Shown: positions 17,074 through 26,605, counted from the stretch's first letter. The stretch: DNA of 64,000 nt from Yoonia sp. BS5-3 (GCF_038069655.2 NZ_CP150951.2:3126001-3190000); one strand, 5' to 3'. Translations and numbers: made by a program. Notes: a model not told the origin generated them from the letters alone.

Positions 17074-18282
17074 ATGATTTTGACCAGTACTGACGGCCAA
17101 GCCGGGCTGCCGCGATACTTCGCCCAGGTTTTTGACCAGATCAAAGATCTTAAGAAAGGTCAGATCGATATCTTTTTGCCAGATGGCCGCCACTTTCGCG
17201 CGAAAGGCCCTGCGCCCGGTCATATCGCTGAGGTCCATGTTCACAATGATGATCTATTTGCCCGGACTATCCGCGACGGCGATGTCGGCTTTGCCGAGGC
17301 CTATATGGATGGCTGGTGGAGCACGCCTGATCTGATGGGCGTGATGTATCTGATCCATGATGATGCCGACCATATCTATGACGGCTTCCCGGCCCAGCGT
17401 CTGGTCCGCCTGTATGAACGGTTCCGTTTCTGGATGCAGCGTAATTCAAAGACCCAAGCTCGCAAGAACATCAGCTATCATTATGATCTGGGCAACAAGT
17501 TCTATGGGCTGTGGTTGGATGATACGATGACCTATTCCTCGGCCATCTTTGAAACTGGTCAGGAAAGCACCGAGGCGGCGCAAGCTGCCAAATATGCCAG
17601 CATGATCGATCAGATGGGCGCCAAGCGCGGGGACCATGTTCTTGAAATTGGCTGCGGCTGGGGCGGCTTTGCCGAATATGCCGCCAAAGAGCGCGGCATC
17701 AAAGTGACCGGTTTGACCATCAGCCAGCAGCAACATGATTATGCTATTGCCCGGATGGCCAAGGCTGGCCTTTCCGACATGGTCGATATCAAGATGCAGG
17801 ATTACCGCGATGAGACTGGCACATATGACGGTATAGCCAGCATCGAGATGTTCGAAGCCGTAGGTGAGAAATATTGGCCAACCTATTTTGAAACGGTGCG
17901 CAATTGTCTGAAACCGGGCAAGAACGCAACACTTCAGATCATCACCGTAAAGGAAGATCGCTGGCATACATACCGGCGCGGTGTGGATTTTATCCAGAAA
18001 TATATCTTCCCGGGCGGCATGCTACCCAGCCCGAATGTCCTGCGCCAAGAAGTTGAAAAGGCTGGATTAAATGTATCTCGATCAATCGAGTTTGCCGAAA
18101 GCTATGCGCTGACACTGCGCCGCTGGTACGAGACCTTTAACGAAAAGTGGGATCAGGTGGCCCCGCTGGGCTTTGACGAACGCTTTAAGCGGATGTGGGA
18201 TTTTTATCTGACCTCTTGTGCGGCGACCTTTGATAGCCGAAACTGCGACGTGACGCAGATTACGGTAACGCGGACCGCCTAG
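17074..18282 (+). CDS. cfa: Cyclopropane-fatty-acyl-phospholipid synthase
   Basis: Transfers a methylene group from S-adenosylmethionine to the double bond of unsaturated acyl chains in membrane phospholipids. 402 residues. SAM-binding motif VLEIGCGWGGFAEYAA; the preceding YHYDLGNKFYGLWLDD and MTYSSA segments are hallmarks of the family, and the bicarbonate-site region (SIEMFEAVG) is present. The ATG at 17074 follows AGGAAG by 4 bases; a frame from 17029 would add 15 residues without a ribosome binding site. Confidence 0.95.
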   Translation: MILTSTDGQAGLPRYFAQVFDQIKDLKKGQIDIFLPDGRHFRAKGPAPGHIAEVHVHNDDLFARTIRDGDVGFAEAYMDGWWSTPDLMGVMYLIHDDADHIYDGFPAQRLVRLYERFRFWMQRNSKTQARKNISYHYDLGNKFYGLWLDDTMTYSSAIFETGQESTEAAQAAKYASMIDQMGAKRGDHVLEIGCGWGGFAEYAAKERGIKVTGLTISQQQHDYAIARMAKAGLSDMVDIKMQDYRDETGTYDGIASIEMFEAVGEKYWPTYFETVRNCLKPGKNATLQIITVKEDRWHTYRRGVDFIQKYIFPGGMLPSPNVLRQEVEKAGLNVSRSIEFAESYALTLRRWYETFNEKWDQVAPLGFDERFKRMWDFYLTSCAATFDSRNCDVTQITVTRTA

Positions 18283-18315
18283 GCCCGCGTTCATCAAGGA
18301 AGAGGACACAAGACA

Positions 18316-18756
18316 ATGCCAACAGCTGGACGGCTTGCCGGGGCGGTCATTTTTGCCCTGTTCGGATGGTATATTGCGGGCATTTCCACCCCCTTCTTTC
18401 CAGAGGAACGCCCGCCGCAATATATCATTCCGATGTGTTTTTTCGTAGGCATTTTCGTTGGTTGGAAAGTATGCGGGCCGCGCACCGGGCAGGGATATTA
18501 CAACGCGATCAGTAACGGCCTAACAACAACCGCCGCTTTTTCGTTTTGCGTGCTCGGAATTATCGCGTTTAACGCCATGATCGTGAGCGCGCTGCGTAAC
18601 CGTTATGATGGCCCGATGGAGGCGATTGTCGGGATGTTTGAGCTTATGCTTGAGCAAGGCTTTGCATTTTTTGATATCCCGTTCCTGACCACATTGATTG
18701 GTGGCGGGATCCTTTGCGCCATGATCGCAGAGTTCTTCGGTAAGAATTACTCTTAA
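18316..18756 (+). CDS. trgA: TrgA, tellurite-resistance-associated membrane protein
   Basis: A 146-residue protein with four hydrophobic segments (about residues 7-23, 38-53, 72-90, 118-135), matching TrgA of Rhodobacter sphaeroides, where trgA, trgB and cysK were found together to raise tellurite resistance. The same three genes occur here in the same order and strand. A purine-rich ribosome binding site (AAGGAAGAGGA) precedes the ATG. The molecular role of TrgA is unknown. Confidence 0.85.
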   Translation: MPTAGRLAGAVIFALFGWYIAGISTPFFPEERPPQYIIPMCFFVGIFVGWKVCGPRTGQGYYNAISNGLTTTAAFSFCVLGIIAFNAMIVSALRNRYDGPMEAIVGMFELMLEQGFAFFDIPFLTTLIGGGILCAMIAEFFGKNYS

Positions 18757-18759
18757 AGA

Positions 18760-19878
18760 ATGCTGGACCTTTTCGTTTACGGCACGCTGCAATCCCCCGC
18801 GTTGATGCAAGCCGTCGCGGGCGGCGCGATCCCAAAGCCGATCGCCGCGACGTTACCGGAATACAGCCTTCGCACACTTCGGGACTATGTGGTGCCTTGT
18901 TTGGTGTCCGATCCGTCCGGCTGCGTTGAAGGCGTCGTTTTTCGCGGCCTGACACCAGATCAGATTGCACGCCTTGATCTTTATGAGGGGGCTTGGGGAT
19001 ACACCTTGGCCCCGACGCGGGTGGATGCAGCCACGCCTTTGCGGGATGTATACGTGTATCTGCCGCCCGCCCAGGGGGTGGCGCCCGACGGCCCATGGTC
19101 TTTTGCTGATTGGCAAAGCGAACATGAAAAGCCAGCAGTCGACACAGCGATTGAGCTGTTTTCCCACGATCCGCTGCCTGATCCAGAGCTGCTTCGTCAA
19201 ACCTGGCATATGATGGAATCGCGCGCCTGGGCCAAGCATCGCGCCGTTGCGGCCCCGCAAACCCGCCGTTACGCGCCCGATCCGGGTGATGTTGCGATCC
19301 ACAAGCTGCGCCCGCCTGTGGGCAATTTCTTTCGTATGCAAAGCATGAATGTCAGCCACAGCACCTTTCAGGGCACAAGGACGGACCCCTTGCGCCGCGA
19401 GGTCTTTGTCGGTGTCGATGCCGTGATTTTGCTGCCTTATGATCCTGTGCGCGACAAGGTGCTACTGGTTGAGCAGGTCCGCATGGGTCCTGTTATACGC
19501 CGCGATCCAAACCCATGGATGCTTGAGGCGGTCGCCGGCATGGTTGATGCCCGCGAAACGCCCGAGGCGGCTGGCTGCCGCGAAGCGACAGAAGAGGCGG
19601 GCGTAACCCTGCAGCATTTGGAACCTGCCGGATCCTATTACCCTTCACCCGGCGGTACCACGGATTACTTTTACACCTATGTCGGTCTGTGCGATTTGCC
19701 GATGACCGAGACCTATTTAGGCGGGCTGTCTGACGAAGATGAGGACCTGCGCCTACATCCGATGGGGTTTGATGAGGCCATGGCCCTCACAACGAGCGGC
19801 GAGATTGCGACTGGCCCGTTGTTTCATTTGCTTTATTGGTTGGCGTGGCATCGTGATCGGCTGGGTCAATTCCTTTGA
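18760..19878 (+). CDS. trgB: TrgB: AIG2-like and Nudix two-domain protein
   Basis: 372 residues. The N-terminal part (1-~130) is a gamma-glutamylcyclotransferase/AIG2-like domain (FVYGTLQSPALM). The C-terminal part (~200-372) is a Nudix hydrolase with a complete Nudix box: GMVDARE, then REATEEAGV. It is probably an ADP-ribose or related nucleotide-sugar pyrophosphatase. The start lies 3 bases after the trgA stop, so the two are co-transcribed. How it contributes to tellurite resistance is not established. Confidence 0.88.
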   Translation: MLDLFVYGTLQSPALMQAVAGGAIPKPIAATLPEYSLRTLRDYVVPCLVSDPSGCVEGVVFRGLTPDQIARLDLYEGAWGYTLAPTRVDAATPLRDVYVYLPPAQGVAPDGPWSFADWQSEHEKPAVDTAIELFSHDPLPDPELLRQTWHMMESRAWAKHRAVAAPQTRRYAPDPGDVAIHKLRPPVGNFFRMQSMNVSHSTFQGTRTDPLRREVFVGVDAVILLPYDPVRDKVLLVEQVRMGPVIRRDPNPWMLEAVAGMVDARETPEAAGCREATEEAGVTLQHLEPAGSYYPSPGGTTDYFYTYVGLCDLPMTETYLGGLSDEDEDLRLHPMGFDEAMALTTSGEIATGPLFHLLYWLAWHRDRLGQFL

Positions 19879-19946
19879 TACGACGATGGCTTGATGTCCT
19901 GCGGGTGCGGTTCTACACAGATCCCACGTAATGAAAGGCCCTTGCT

Positions 19947-20975
19947 ATGACGATCCGATCTGATCTTGCCGATGCTGTTGGAAATACACCGCTGATCAAG
20001 CTGCGTGCAGCGTCAGAGGCGACGGGCTGCACCATCCTGGGCAAGGCAGAGTTTTTGAACCCCGGCCAATCCGTCAAGGATCGCGCGGCGCTGTTCATGA
20101 TCCGCGATGCGATTGCGCGCGGCGATCTGAAACCAGGCGGCACGATTGTTGAAGGCACGGCAGGCAATACAGGCATCGGTCTTGCGCTCGTAGGCGCCTC
20201 AATGGGCTTCAAAACCGTTATCGTCATTCCTGAAACCCAAAGTCAGGAAAAAAAGGATATGCTGCGTGTGGCCGGTGCTGTTCTGGTGGAGGTCCCTGCG
20301 GTCCCTTATGCCAACCCGAATAACTATGTGAAATATTCCGCCCGTTTGGCCGAAAAGCTGAATGAGACCGAACCGAACGGTGCTGTTTGGGCCAATCAGT
20401 TTGACAATACGGCCAACCGCCAAGCCCATGTTGAAACCACCGCCCCAGAGCTTTGGGCGCAGACAGATGGCAAACTGGACGGCTTTACCTGCGCTTGCGG
20501 ATCGGGCGGCACGCTTGCTGGTGTGGCCGAGGTATTGCAGCCAAAGGGCGTTAAGGTGGGCCTAAGCGATCCGGATGGATCGGGGCTTTTCAAGCTGTTC
20601 ACAGACCAGACCCCAGAGCCTGGCAATTCGATCACCGAAGGCATCGGGCAGGGGCGTATTACGGCCAACCTTGAAGGCTTTACCCCTGATTTTGCGTATA
20701 AAATCTCCGATGCCGAGGCCTTGCCAATTGTCTTTGATCTTTTGGCGGAAGAAGGGCTTTGCATGGGCGGGTCAACCGGAATTAACATTGCCGGTGCAAT
20801 TCGCCTTGCCCGCGACATGGGCCCTGGCCACACGATTGCAACCATCCTGTGCGATTACGGTACGCGTTATCAGTCCAAGCTTTATAACCCGGCCTTCCTG
20901 CGCGACAAAGGCTTGCCGGTACCGCCTTGGCTTGAGACGACAGTCGATGTGCCAACTGTTTTTGAGGACGCATGA
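19947..20975 (+). CDS. cysK: Cysteine synthase A (tellurite locus)
   Basis: PLP enzyme making L-cysteine from O-acetylserine and sulfide. 342 residues. The PLP lysine lies in NPGQSVKDRAA, the substrate loop is EGTAGNTGIGLAL, and the phosphate-binding glycine loop appears as CACGSGGTLAGV. It is longer than E. coli CysK and of the group that includes R. sphaeroides TrgC-linked CysK. Cysteine and thiols protect against tellurite. Its stop overlaps the next gene by ATGA. Confidence 0.93.
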   Translation: MTIRSDLADAVGNTPLIKLRAASEATGCTILGKAEFLNPGQSVKDRAALFMIRDAIARGDLKPGGTIVEGTAGNTGIGLALVGASMGFKTVIVIPETQSQEKKDMLRVAGAVLVEVPAVPYANPNNYVKYSARLAEKLNETEPNGAVWANQFDNTANRQAHVETTAPELWAQTDGKLDGFTCACGSGGTLAGVAEVLQPKGVKVGLSDPDGSGLFKLFTDQTPEPGNSITEGIGQGRITANLEGFTPDFAYKISDAEALPIVFDLLAEEGLCMGGSTGINIAGAIRLARDMGPGHTIATILCDYGTRYQSKLYNPAFLRDKGLPVPPWLETTVDVPTVFEDA

Positions 20976-23308
20976 TCATCCGGCGCATTGCCGCAGGGCT
21001 ATTGGCCCTCTTGCTCTGCGTTCTGCCGATTTGGGCCATCGCCCAAGAGGTATCTGACGACGCGGCCAGCAATGCGGCAGCGACCAGTGATGAAGACACT
21101 GATGCTGATTGGGAACGGCTTGCCACCCGTGCTGAGCTGATGGTGATCCGCGATGATGTCTCGGAATTTGCGCTGACGCGTATCCGGGCCGAGCTTGTCG
21201 AATGGCGTGACGAATTTCTGCTGCGTTCGGATACGAATGCCGGCCGTATCGCAACCGTTGATGCGCAGCTTGAGGCCTTGGGTGCGGCCCCCGAAGATGG
21301 GGAGGAGGCGGACGCGATCACTGCGCGCCGCACTGCACTTACGACCCAGCGGCAGGCCCTGGCGGCCCCTGGGTTGCTCGCGCAAGAGGCCTATGCCCGC
21401 GCGGATGGATTGATCAGCGAATTTGATGCGCTTGTGCTGCAACGCCAAGCTGCTGCCCTGACCGAACGCGGCCCATCCCCGTTGAACCTGACCCATTTGG
21501 GTGATGCCGGCACGGCGGTCTGGTCGACCTTCAGCGAAATTGGTTCAGAGACCGCTGGATTGCTTGATCAACATATCGGGTCAGGCCAATTCATGTCGGT
21601 CCTGCCGCGTACGATCCTGTTTTTCCTGATTGCCACACTTTGCCTTGGGCTGGGACGCCGATGGATTACGTCCTGGCGGATGCAAATCCTTGAGCGAGAG
21701 CTGCGCTTTGCCCCGTTTTGGCAATTGCTGGTGTCGCTCGCGCAGCTGTTGATTCCGACAATCGGATTGGTCGCCTTGTCCGAAGGGCTGACAACGCTGG
21801 ATGTCTTTGGCCTGCGCGGAACGAATGTGATTGAAACTGTGCCAGAGGCTGGTTTCGTCGTGATCTTTGCCTGGTGGCTAAGCCGGTTGATTTTCCCGGT
21901 AGGCAGCCGTGCAGGCTATCTGGGCTATAGTGCTGATATTCGCACGTCAGGCCGCCGTTATGCTTTGGCGCTGGGGTGGGCCTTGGCGGCGCATCTTTTG
22001 TTCACGGCGCTTTTTCAGACGGCAGATATCACGACGGGCGCCCGCGCCGCTTTGGAATGGCCGATTATGGTCATCATGGGTGTCTTGCTATGGCGTTTTG
22101 GCCGTGTCGTTGGCACAAAGCCCGAACCGCTTGAGACCGGCACCGTGTCCGAGGGCCGAATGCGCCGGATGGTGGGCCGGTTTTGTACTGCTGTTTCAAT
22201 TGTTGGCCCCGTCGTCGCGGCCTTGGGGTATGGCGCTGCTGGCTTGGCCTTATTGATACCGGCGATCTACTCGCTGGGACTGGCTGGGGTTGTCTGGCTC
22301 GCCCAACGGATTGCGACCGACATAAGCACACCAGCAATTGGCGATGACGATGCAAAAGGCCTGCGCGCGTTGCTACCGGTGCTGCTGAGCCTGATCATAT
22401 ATGTCGCCAGCCTGCCTGTTTTTGCATTGATTTGGGGCGCCCGCGTTGATGACCTACTTGAGCTATGGTCCCGTTTCCGCGAAGGGTTTTCATGGGGCGA
22501 GACTCAGATTTCGCCAACAGATTTTCTGACCTTCGCGCTTGTGTTTGCATTTGGATATCTACTGACACGATTTATCCAAGCTACTTTGCGCAAATCGATT
22601 TTGCCGCGCACACGCCTTGATCTTGGTGGCCAAAATGCGGTTGTCGCCGGTTGCGGATATATCGGGATTATCCTGGCGGCGATTGTCGCGATTACCAGCG
22701 CGGGCATTGATCTTTCGAACCTCGCGATTGTCGCGGGTGCCCTGTCTGTGGGCATTGGTTTTGGGCTGCAAAATATCGTCTCAAACTTTGTCTCGGGGAT
22801 CATCTTGTTGATTGAGCGTCCGGTCAGCGAAGGTGACTGGATCGAAGTGGGCGGGCAGATGGGTTATGTCCGGTCGATCTCGGTGCGTTCAACCCGGATT
22901 GAGACGTTTGACCGGACCGATGTTATTGTTCCCAATGCCGATCTGGTAAGCGGGCAGGTCACCAACTGGACCCGCGGTAATCTGGTCGGCCGCGTCATTG
23001 TCCCTGTTGGTGTCGCCTATGGATCGGACGTTGATGAGGTCAAAAAGATCCTGACCCGCATCGCTGAGGCCCATCCTTTGGTCGTGATGACCCCGCCACC
23101 TGCGGTGCTGTTCATGGCTTTTGGTGCGGATTCGCTTGATTTTGAAATTCGCGCCATCCTGCGCGATGTGAACTATGTGCTGACCACGAAATCGGAACTG
23201 AATTACGAGATCTGCAAAGCCTTTGACGAGGCTGGTATCGAAATTCCGTTTGCCCAGCGTGATATCTGGTTGCGGAATCCTGAAGCTCTGCAAAGATCGG
23301 ACACATGA
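20972..23308 (+). CDS. Large mechanosensitive channel (DUF3772 / MscS type)
   Basis: 778 residues. Signal peptide (LLALLLCVLPIWAIAQ), a periplasmic helical DUF3772 domain to about residue 190, about ten transmembrane segments, and the MscS pore and cytoplasmic domain at ~570-760 (ALSVGIGFGLQNIVSNFVSG is the pore-lining TM3; RPVSEGDWIEVGG begins the beta domain). It should release solutes during hypo-osmotic shock. Coupled to cysK upstream and alaX downstream by 4-base overlaps. Confidence 0.92.
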   Translation: MIIRRIAAGLLALLLCVLPIWAIAQEVSDDAASNAAATSDEDTDADWERLATRAELMVIRDDVSEFALTRIRAELVEWRDEFLLRSDTNAGRIATVDAQLEALGAAPEDGEEADAITARRTALTTQRQALAAPGLLAQEAYARADGLISEFDALVLQRQAAALTERGPSPLNLTHLGDAGTAVWSTFSEIGSETAGLLDQHIGSGQFMSVLPRTILFFLIATLCLGLGRRWITSWRMQILERELRFAPFWQLLVSLAQLLIPTIGLVALSEGLTTLDVFGLRGTNVIETVPEAGFVVIFAWWLSRLIFPVGSRAGYLGYSADIRTSGRRYALALGWALAAHLLFTALFQTADITTGARAALEWPIMVIMGVLLWRFGRVVGTKPEPLETGTVSEGRMRRMVGRFCTAVSIVGPVVAALGYGAAGLALLIPAIYSLGLAGVVWLAQRIATDISTPAIGDDDAKGLRALLPVLLSLIIYVASLPVFALIWGARVDDLLELWSRFREGFSWGETQISPTDFLTFALVFAFGYLLTRFIQATLRKSILPRTRLDLGGQNAVVAGCGYIGIILAAIVAITSAGIDLSNLAIVAGALSVGIGFGLQNIVSNFVSGIILLIERPVSEGDWIEVGGQMGYVRSISVRSTRIETFDRTDVIVPNADLVSGQVTNWTRGNLVGRVIVPVGVAYGSDVDEVKKILTRIAEAHPLVVMTPPPAVLFMAFGADSLDFEIRAILRDVNYVLTTKSELNYEICKAFDEAGIEIPFAQRDIWLRNPEALQRSDT

Positions 23309-24021
23309 CAGAGCTTTTATTTCGTGACGATCCCTACTTACGCCAGTCCGTAGCAACCGTAACCGAGGTGACCGCAGAAGGGGGGATCGTGCTGGATCGC
23401 AGCCTGTTTTACCCGACATCCGGCGGTCAGCCTGGCGATGCAGGTCACCTGTCTTGGGACGGCGGCCAGATCGATATCGCCACCACGGTCAAAACGGATG
23501 GCATCGCAAATCTGCTTTTGCCTGCTGAACCTGTTGCGTTGCCCAGCGTCGGCCAAGAGGTTACCCAAAAGCTGAACTGGGATCGCCGCTATCGTCATAT
23601 GCGGATGCACACCGCTTTGCATCTTTTGTCTGTTGTTATCCCGCTTCCGGTCTCCGGCGGCGCGATTGCGCCTGACAAAAGCCGTTTGGATTTTGATATG
23701 CCCGAAGCACCAGAGGACAAACAGGCGCTTGAGGATGATCTGAACCGTCTGATCGCCTGCGATATGGATGTGACAGCCGAATGGATCACGGATGCGGCGT
23801 TAGATGCCCAACCTGATCTGGTGAAAACCATGTCGGTCCAGCCCCCGCGCGGGACAGGGCAGATCCGCCTGATCCGGATTGGCGTTGGCGCCGAGACCGC
23901 TGATCTGCAACCTTGTGGCGGCACCCATGTCGCCAATACGTCTGAGATTGGTACCGTTCGTTTGGGTAAGATCCAAAAGAAGGGCCGCCAGAACAGGCGT
24001 GTCTATCTGCATTTGGAGTAA
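23305..24021 (+). CDS. alaX: AlaX-type alanyl-tRNA editing protein
   Basis: A free-standing editing domain that hydrolyses Ser-tRNA(Ala) or Gly-tRNA(Ala). 238 residues. It carries the two zinc-binding motifs of the AlaRS editing domain: HTALH (HxxxH, about residue 105) and CGGTH (CxxxH, about 206). The N-terminal FYPTSGGQPGD segment is characteristic. No aminoacylation domain is present. Start overlaps the channel gene by ATGA. Confidence 0.93.
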   Translation: MTELLFRDDPYLRQSVATVTEVTAEGGIVLDRSLFYPTSGGQPGDAGHLSWDGGQIDIATTVKTDGIANLLLPAEPVALPSVGQEVTQKLNWDRRYRHMRMHTALHLLSVVIPLPVSGGAIAPDKSRLDFDMPEAPEDKQALEDDLNRLIACDMDVTAEWITDAALDAQPDLVKTMSVQPPRGTGQIRLIRIGVGAETADLQPCGGTHVANTSEIGTVRLGKIQKKGRQNRRVYLHLE

Positions 24022-24025
24022 CGAT

Positions 24026-24664
24026 ATGCGCTTGGCCTTGGTTCTTTGTGGAATGTTTACGGGCAGTGCGGCCTCAGCGCAGCAGGCATTTGAGTGCAAC
24101 AAGGCCGATCAGCTGGTTGCTGTTGAGGCGCTTGAACAAGCCAAAGTGCTGACATTGAGTGCCGCAGCAGCTGTCGGCGATACCCCCGAATATGCGCGCT
24201 GGTTTGGCACCTATTCTGAGCGGAACGCAGAACAGGTGCGCGCGACGCTTAAGGCTGTGGTCACTGCCATGCGCAGCGGTGCAGTCACGCTGCATTGCAA
24301 CACAAACCGCGAGGATGGTTGCAACGAGGGTGAATATGCCTGGGTCTATCCGCATCGCCCCCTAGAGGTGCAGCTTTGCCCGCCATTTTTCGAACTGCCC
24401 CCTTTGACCGCCTTGCAGCCTAGTGAACGCCGCAGCAATTACGGCACCCGCGAGGGCACCATGGTTCATGAGATTTCGCATTTTCTGCGTGTGGCTGATA
24501 CGTGGGATCATTGCTATTCCCGCCGTGAATGCCGCGAGATGGCCACGGACAGCCCCAATCTTGCAGTCGAAAATGCCGATAGTTTTCAGTACTATACGGA
24601 AGACGTGACATATTATGCCCGTCAACCGCTGACCGATAAACCGTCAGCGGCGCGGCAGGATTAA
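24026..24664 (+). CDS. Exported M35-like (aspzincin) metallopeptidase
   Basis: 212 residues with a signal peptide (LALVLCGMFTGSAASA). The zinc-site HExxH is HEISH, preceded by REGTMV and followed by TWDHCYS, whose Asp could be the third ligand of the aspzincin family. The AVENADSFQYY segment is also typical of the lysine-specific/deuterolysin group. GGAG 8 bases before the ATG at 24026 decides this start over a longer frame from 23879. Six cysteines suggest disulfides. Target unknown. Confidence 0.8.
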   Translation: MRLALVLCGMFTGSAASAQQAFECNKADQLVAVEALEQAKVLTLSAAAAVGDTPEYARWFGTYSERNAEQVRATLKAVVTAMRSGAVTLHCNTNREDGCNEGEYAWVYPHRPLEVQLCPPFFELPPLTALQPSERRSNYGTREGTMVHEISHFLRVADTWDHCYSRRECREMATDSPNLAVENADSFQYYTEDVTYYARQPLTDKPSAARQD

Positions 24665-24674
24665 CCGCCGCGCC
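24649..24674. terminator. Hairpin between convergent genes
   Basis: 8-bp stem (GGCGCGGC / GCCGCGCC) spanning the stop codon of the peptidase gene, followed on the plus strand by CTTTGGG-type sequence. The T-run is short, so it is a weak intrinsic terminator candidate between the plus-strand peptidase and the minus-strand PepSY gene. Confidence 0.5.
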
Positions 24675-24685
24675 TTTGGGCCCAT

Positions 24686-26071
24686 TCAGGTCAAACGCCG
24701 CCGCAGGCCGGGCAGGTTCGACAGGATCAACAGATCGAAACTCAGCACGGTCAGAACGGCCAGCCCCGCCATCGGAAAGGCCATGGATACGGCCAACCCG
24801 ACAAATACGGCGCCTTGCCAAAGCGGCAGTTCTTTCGGCATCGGCGGCGCGGCCAGACGCCCCGCTTTTGCAGGCCGCCGTCTCCACCATAATACGACCG
24901 CACTAAGGCAGAGAAACAGAACAGACAGGCAAAAGACCGTATTGGCCAGAACACTCCATAGCCCGAGTGTGCCCATATGCAGCGCGATCCCAACGGCCAT
25001 GGCCTTGCCCGCGAGCGAATAATCGGCAAAGCGCACATCAGCCAGGATGTTGCCGGTGTACTGGTCGACATGTACGGTGCGGTCTGTGGTGGGCGAGGTG
25101 CTGTCTGTGCTCATCGAATCCCGGCTGAGCGTCCAGACGCCCATCTCACCATTGGGTAGGTTCAGCTGATAGCGCCCGTCGAACCCGATCGCGCGGGCCA
25201 GCTGATCTACGCGGTCCAATGTAACTGCGCCTGCGGTCCCAGTGATCCCCGCATCACTGCCTGAGGCGGGCAGGGGCGTTTGTTCAAGCGCCCAGGGCAC
25301 TTCGCGCCGGTCATGGTTCATGCTGGCATGGGTGCTGTCCGAGAGCGGCACATCAGACCATTTTTCAGCGGGAAATTGGCTCCAGGCTTGGACCATTTTG
25401 CCGCCCCAGATACCGGCCCAAGCCAGGCCCGAGATCAAAAAGAAGATCAAGATGACAGAAACCCACATCCCGATCACACCGTGCAGCGATTTCCACAAAG
25501 CCCGCCCTTTGCCAAAGCTGGGGATGAACGCCTTGCGCCAGCCGCCACCACGTGGCCACCACAGGTAAAGCCCGGTTGCGACCAGCAGCAAGCCCAGCGA
25601 AGCCGCCGTTTCAAGTAACCGGTCCCCTACGACGCCCAGCATCAAGCTGCCATGGATCTGATCAAAGAAATCATACCAGCCGCTTTGGCGCGGATAGGTT
25701 TCGATAACTTGCGCCGTGTAAGGATCGACCGCGACCATGATCGCGTCACCCCCTGCATCCACCCGGAACAGGGCCGCCAGATCATCACTGCGCGGTGCTA
25801 CATATTGTTTCAAAACGCCGTCCGGGATGGCCGCCACCGCTGCCTGCGACTGCGCTGAGACGGACATGGCGCTGCCCTGCACCGTCACGGGTGTTTTTTC
25901 GCCATCGCGCCCGTCAATCCAGGCAAGCCAGAGCATCATCATCCCTGTCAGTGCAAGAACGGTCAGGAAGGGGATCACAAAAAGCCCCGCGTAGAAATGC
26001 CAGCGCCAGGCGGCAAAATAGATTTTATTCACGCCGCCTGTTGGCTGCGCATCGGTATTCGTCATTGTCAT
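24686..26071 (-). CDS. PepSY-associated transmembrane protein
   Basis: 461 residues of the PepSY_TM family (PiuB-like). TM1 is WHFYAGLFVIPFLTVLALTG; a periplasmic PepSY region follows (AAIPDGVLKQYVAP, VDPYTAQVIETY); later come FDQIHGSLMLG, SLHGVIGMWVSVILIFFLISG and further C-terminal membrane segments. Conserved membrane-edge histidines (WHF, IHG, LHG, LHMG) are consistent with haem binding. Relatives sit with siderophore or haem/copper uptake receptors and are thought to reduce metal at the inner membrane; no receptor gene is adjacent. Confidence 0.85.
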   Translation of the reverse strand: MTMTNTDAQPTGGVNKIYFAAWRWHFYAGLFVIPFLTVLALTGMMMLWLAWIDGRDGEKTPVTVQGSAMSVSAQSQAAVAAIPDGVLKQYVAPRSDDLAALFRVDAGGDAIMVAVDPYTAQVIETYPRQSGWYDFFDQIHGSLMLGVVGDRLLETAASLGLLLVATGLYLWWPRGGGWRKAFIPSFGKGRALWKSLHGVIGMWVSVILIFFLISGLAWAGIWGGKMVQAWSQFPAEKWSDVPLSDSTHASMNHDRREVPWALEQTPLPASGSDAGITGTAGAVTLDRVDQLARAIGFDGRYQLNLPNGEMGVWTLSRDSMSTDSTSPTTDRTVHVDQYTGNILADVRFADYSLAGKAMAVGIALHMGTLGLWSVLANTVFCLSVLFLCLSAVVLWWRRRPAKAGRLAAPPMPKELPLWQGAVFVGLAVSMAFPMAGLAVLTVLSFDLLILSNLPGLRRRLT

Positions 26072-26149
26072 TGAATGGCTCCAAGCCTGATGCTCCGCGT
26101 ACCCCTTTGGGTCACGGATGCATTACGTATCTGAGGTGAAAAACAGAAC

Positions 26150-26515
26150 TCAGGCTTGCGGCGGTGCGCGCACCATGCGCGCGTTGTCGAGCCGGCCGCT
26201 TTCGGCCAGCCGTTTGGCGATAAAATCAAACGCGTAGATTTTTGCGATGCGTTGCGATGTTCCAGCACAGCCAGCCTGCGACAGCACAAAGCTGTCCGCG
26301 ATGCGGCAGGCTTCACAATGGGGGACAGGGGTTTCGCCGGAGCCGCTGGTGGTGCCGCAAAGATCGCTAAGCGATCCACCCCCTGCCACATAAGCGGCCA
26401 GTTCAGGCGTCATCTCGGTGGCAATCACTCGGTGCGCAAAGCCAACGGCCGCCAGGGCAACGATGAGCGCCCCAACCAGTACCCATTTGCAATGAATTGC
26501 GAAATTCCGAACCAT
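26150..26515 (-). CDS. Small exported CxxC protein (DUF2946-like)
   Basis: 121 residues with an N-terminal hydrophobic segment (WVLVGALIVALAAVGFA). The mature part has HCEACRIADSFVL, a CxxC with an adjacent His, plus two further cysteines. Small exported CxxC proteins such as DUF2946 often neighbour copper or haem genes. It is upstream of the PepSY membrane protein on the same strand, 78 bp away, which fits a metal-related pair. Family assignment is tentative. Confidence 0.5.
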   Translation of the reverse strand: MVRNFAIHCKWVLVGALIVALAAVGFAHRVIATEMTPELAAYVAGGGSLSDLCGTTSGSGETPVPHCEACRIADSFVLSQAGCAGTSQRIAKIYAFDFIAKRLAESGRLDNARMVRAPPQA

Positions 26516-26605
26516 ATGAGCCGGTTAGCAGGTCTGATACGGCGCGGGAAGATCACAAGTGTCGCAGCGTCCTGAAATTGTGCGGCGGGGCAATAACGGG
26601 CGTCT

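Noticed and set aside
23879-24025. Longer start of the M35-like peptidase
   Set aside because: It overlaps alaX by over 140 bases in another frame and buries the signal peptide; GGAG supports 24026.
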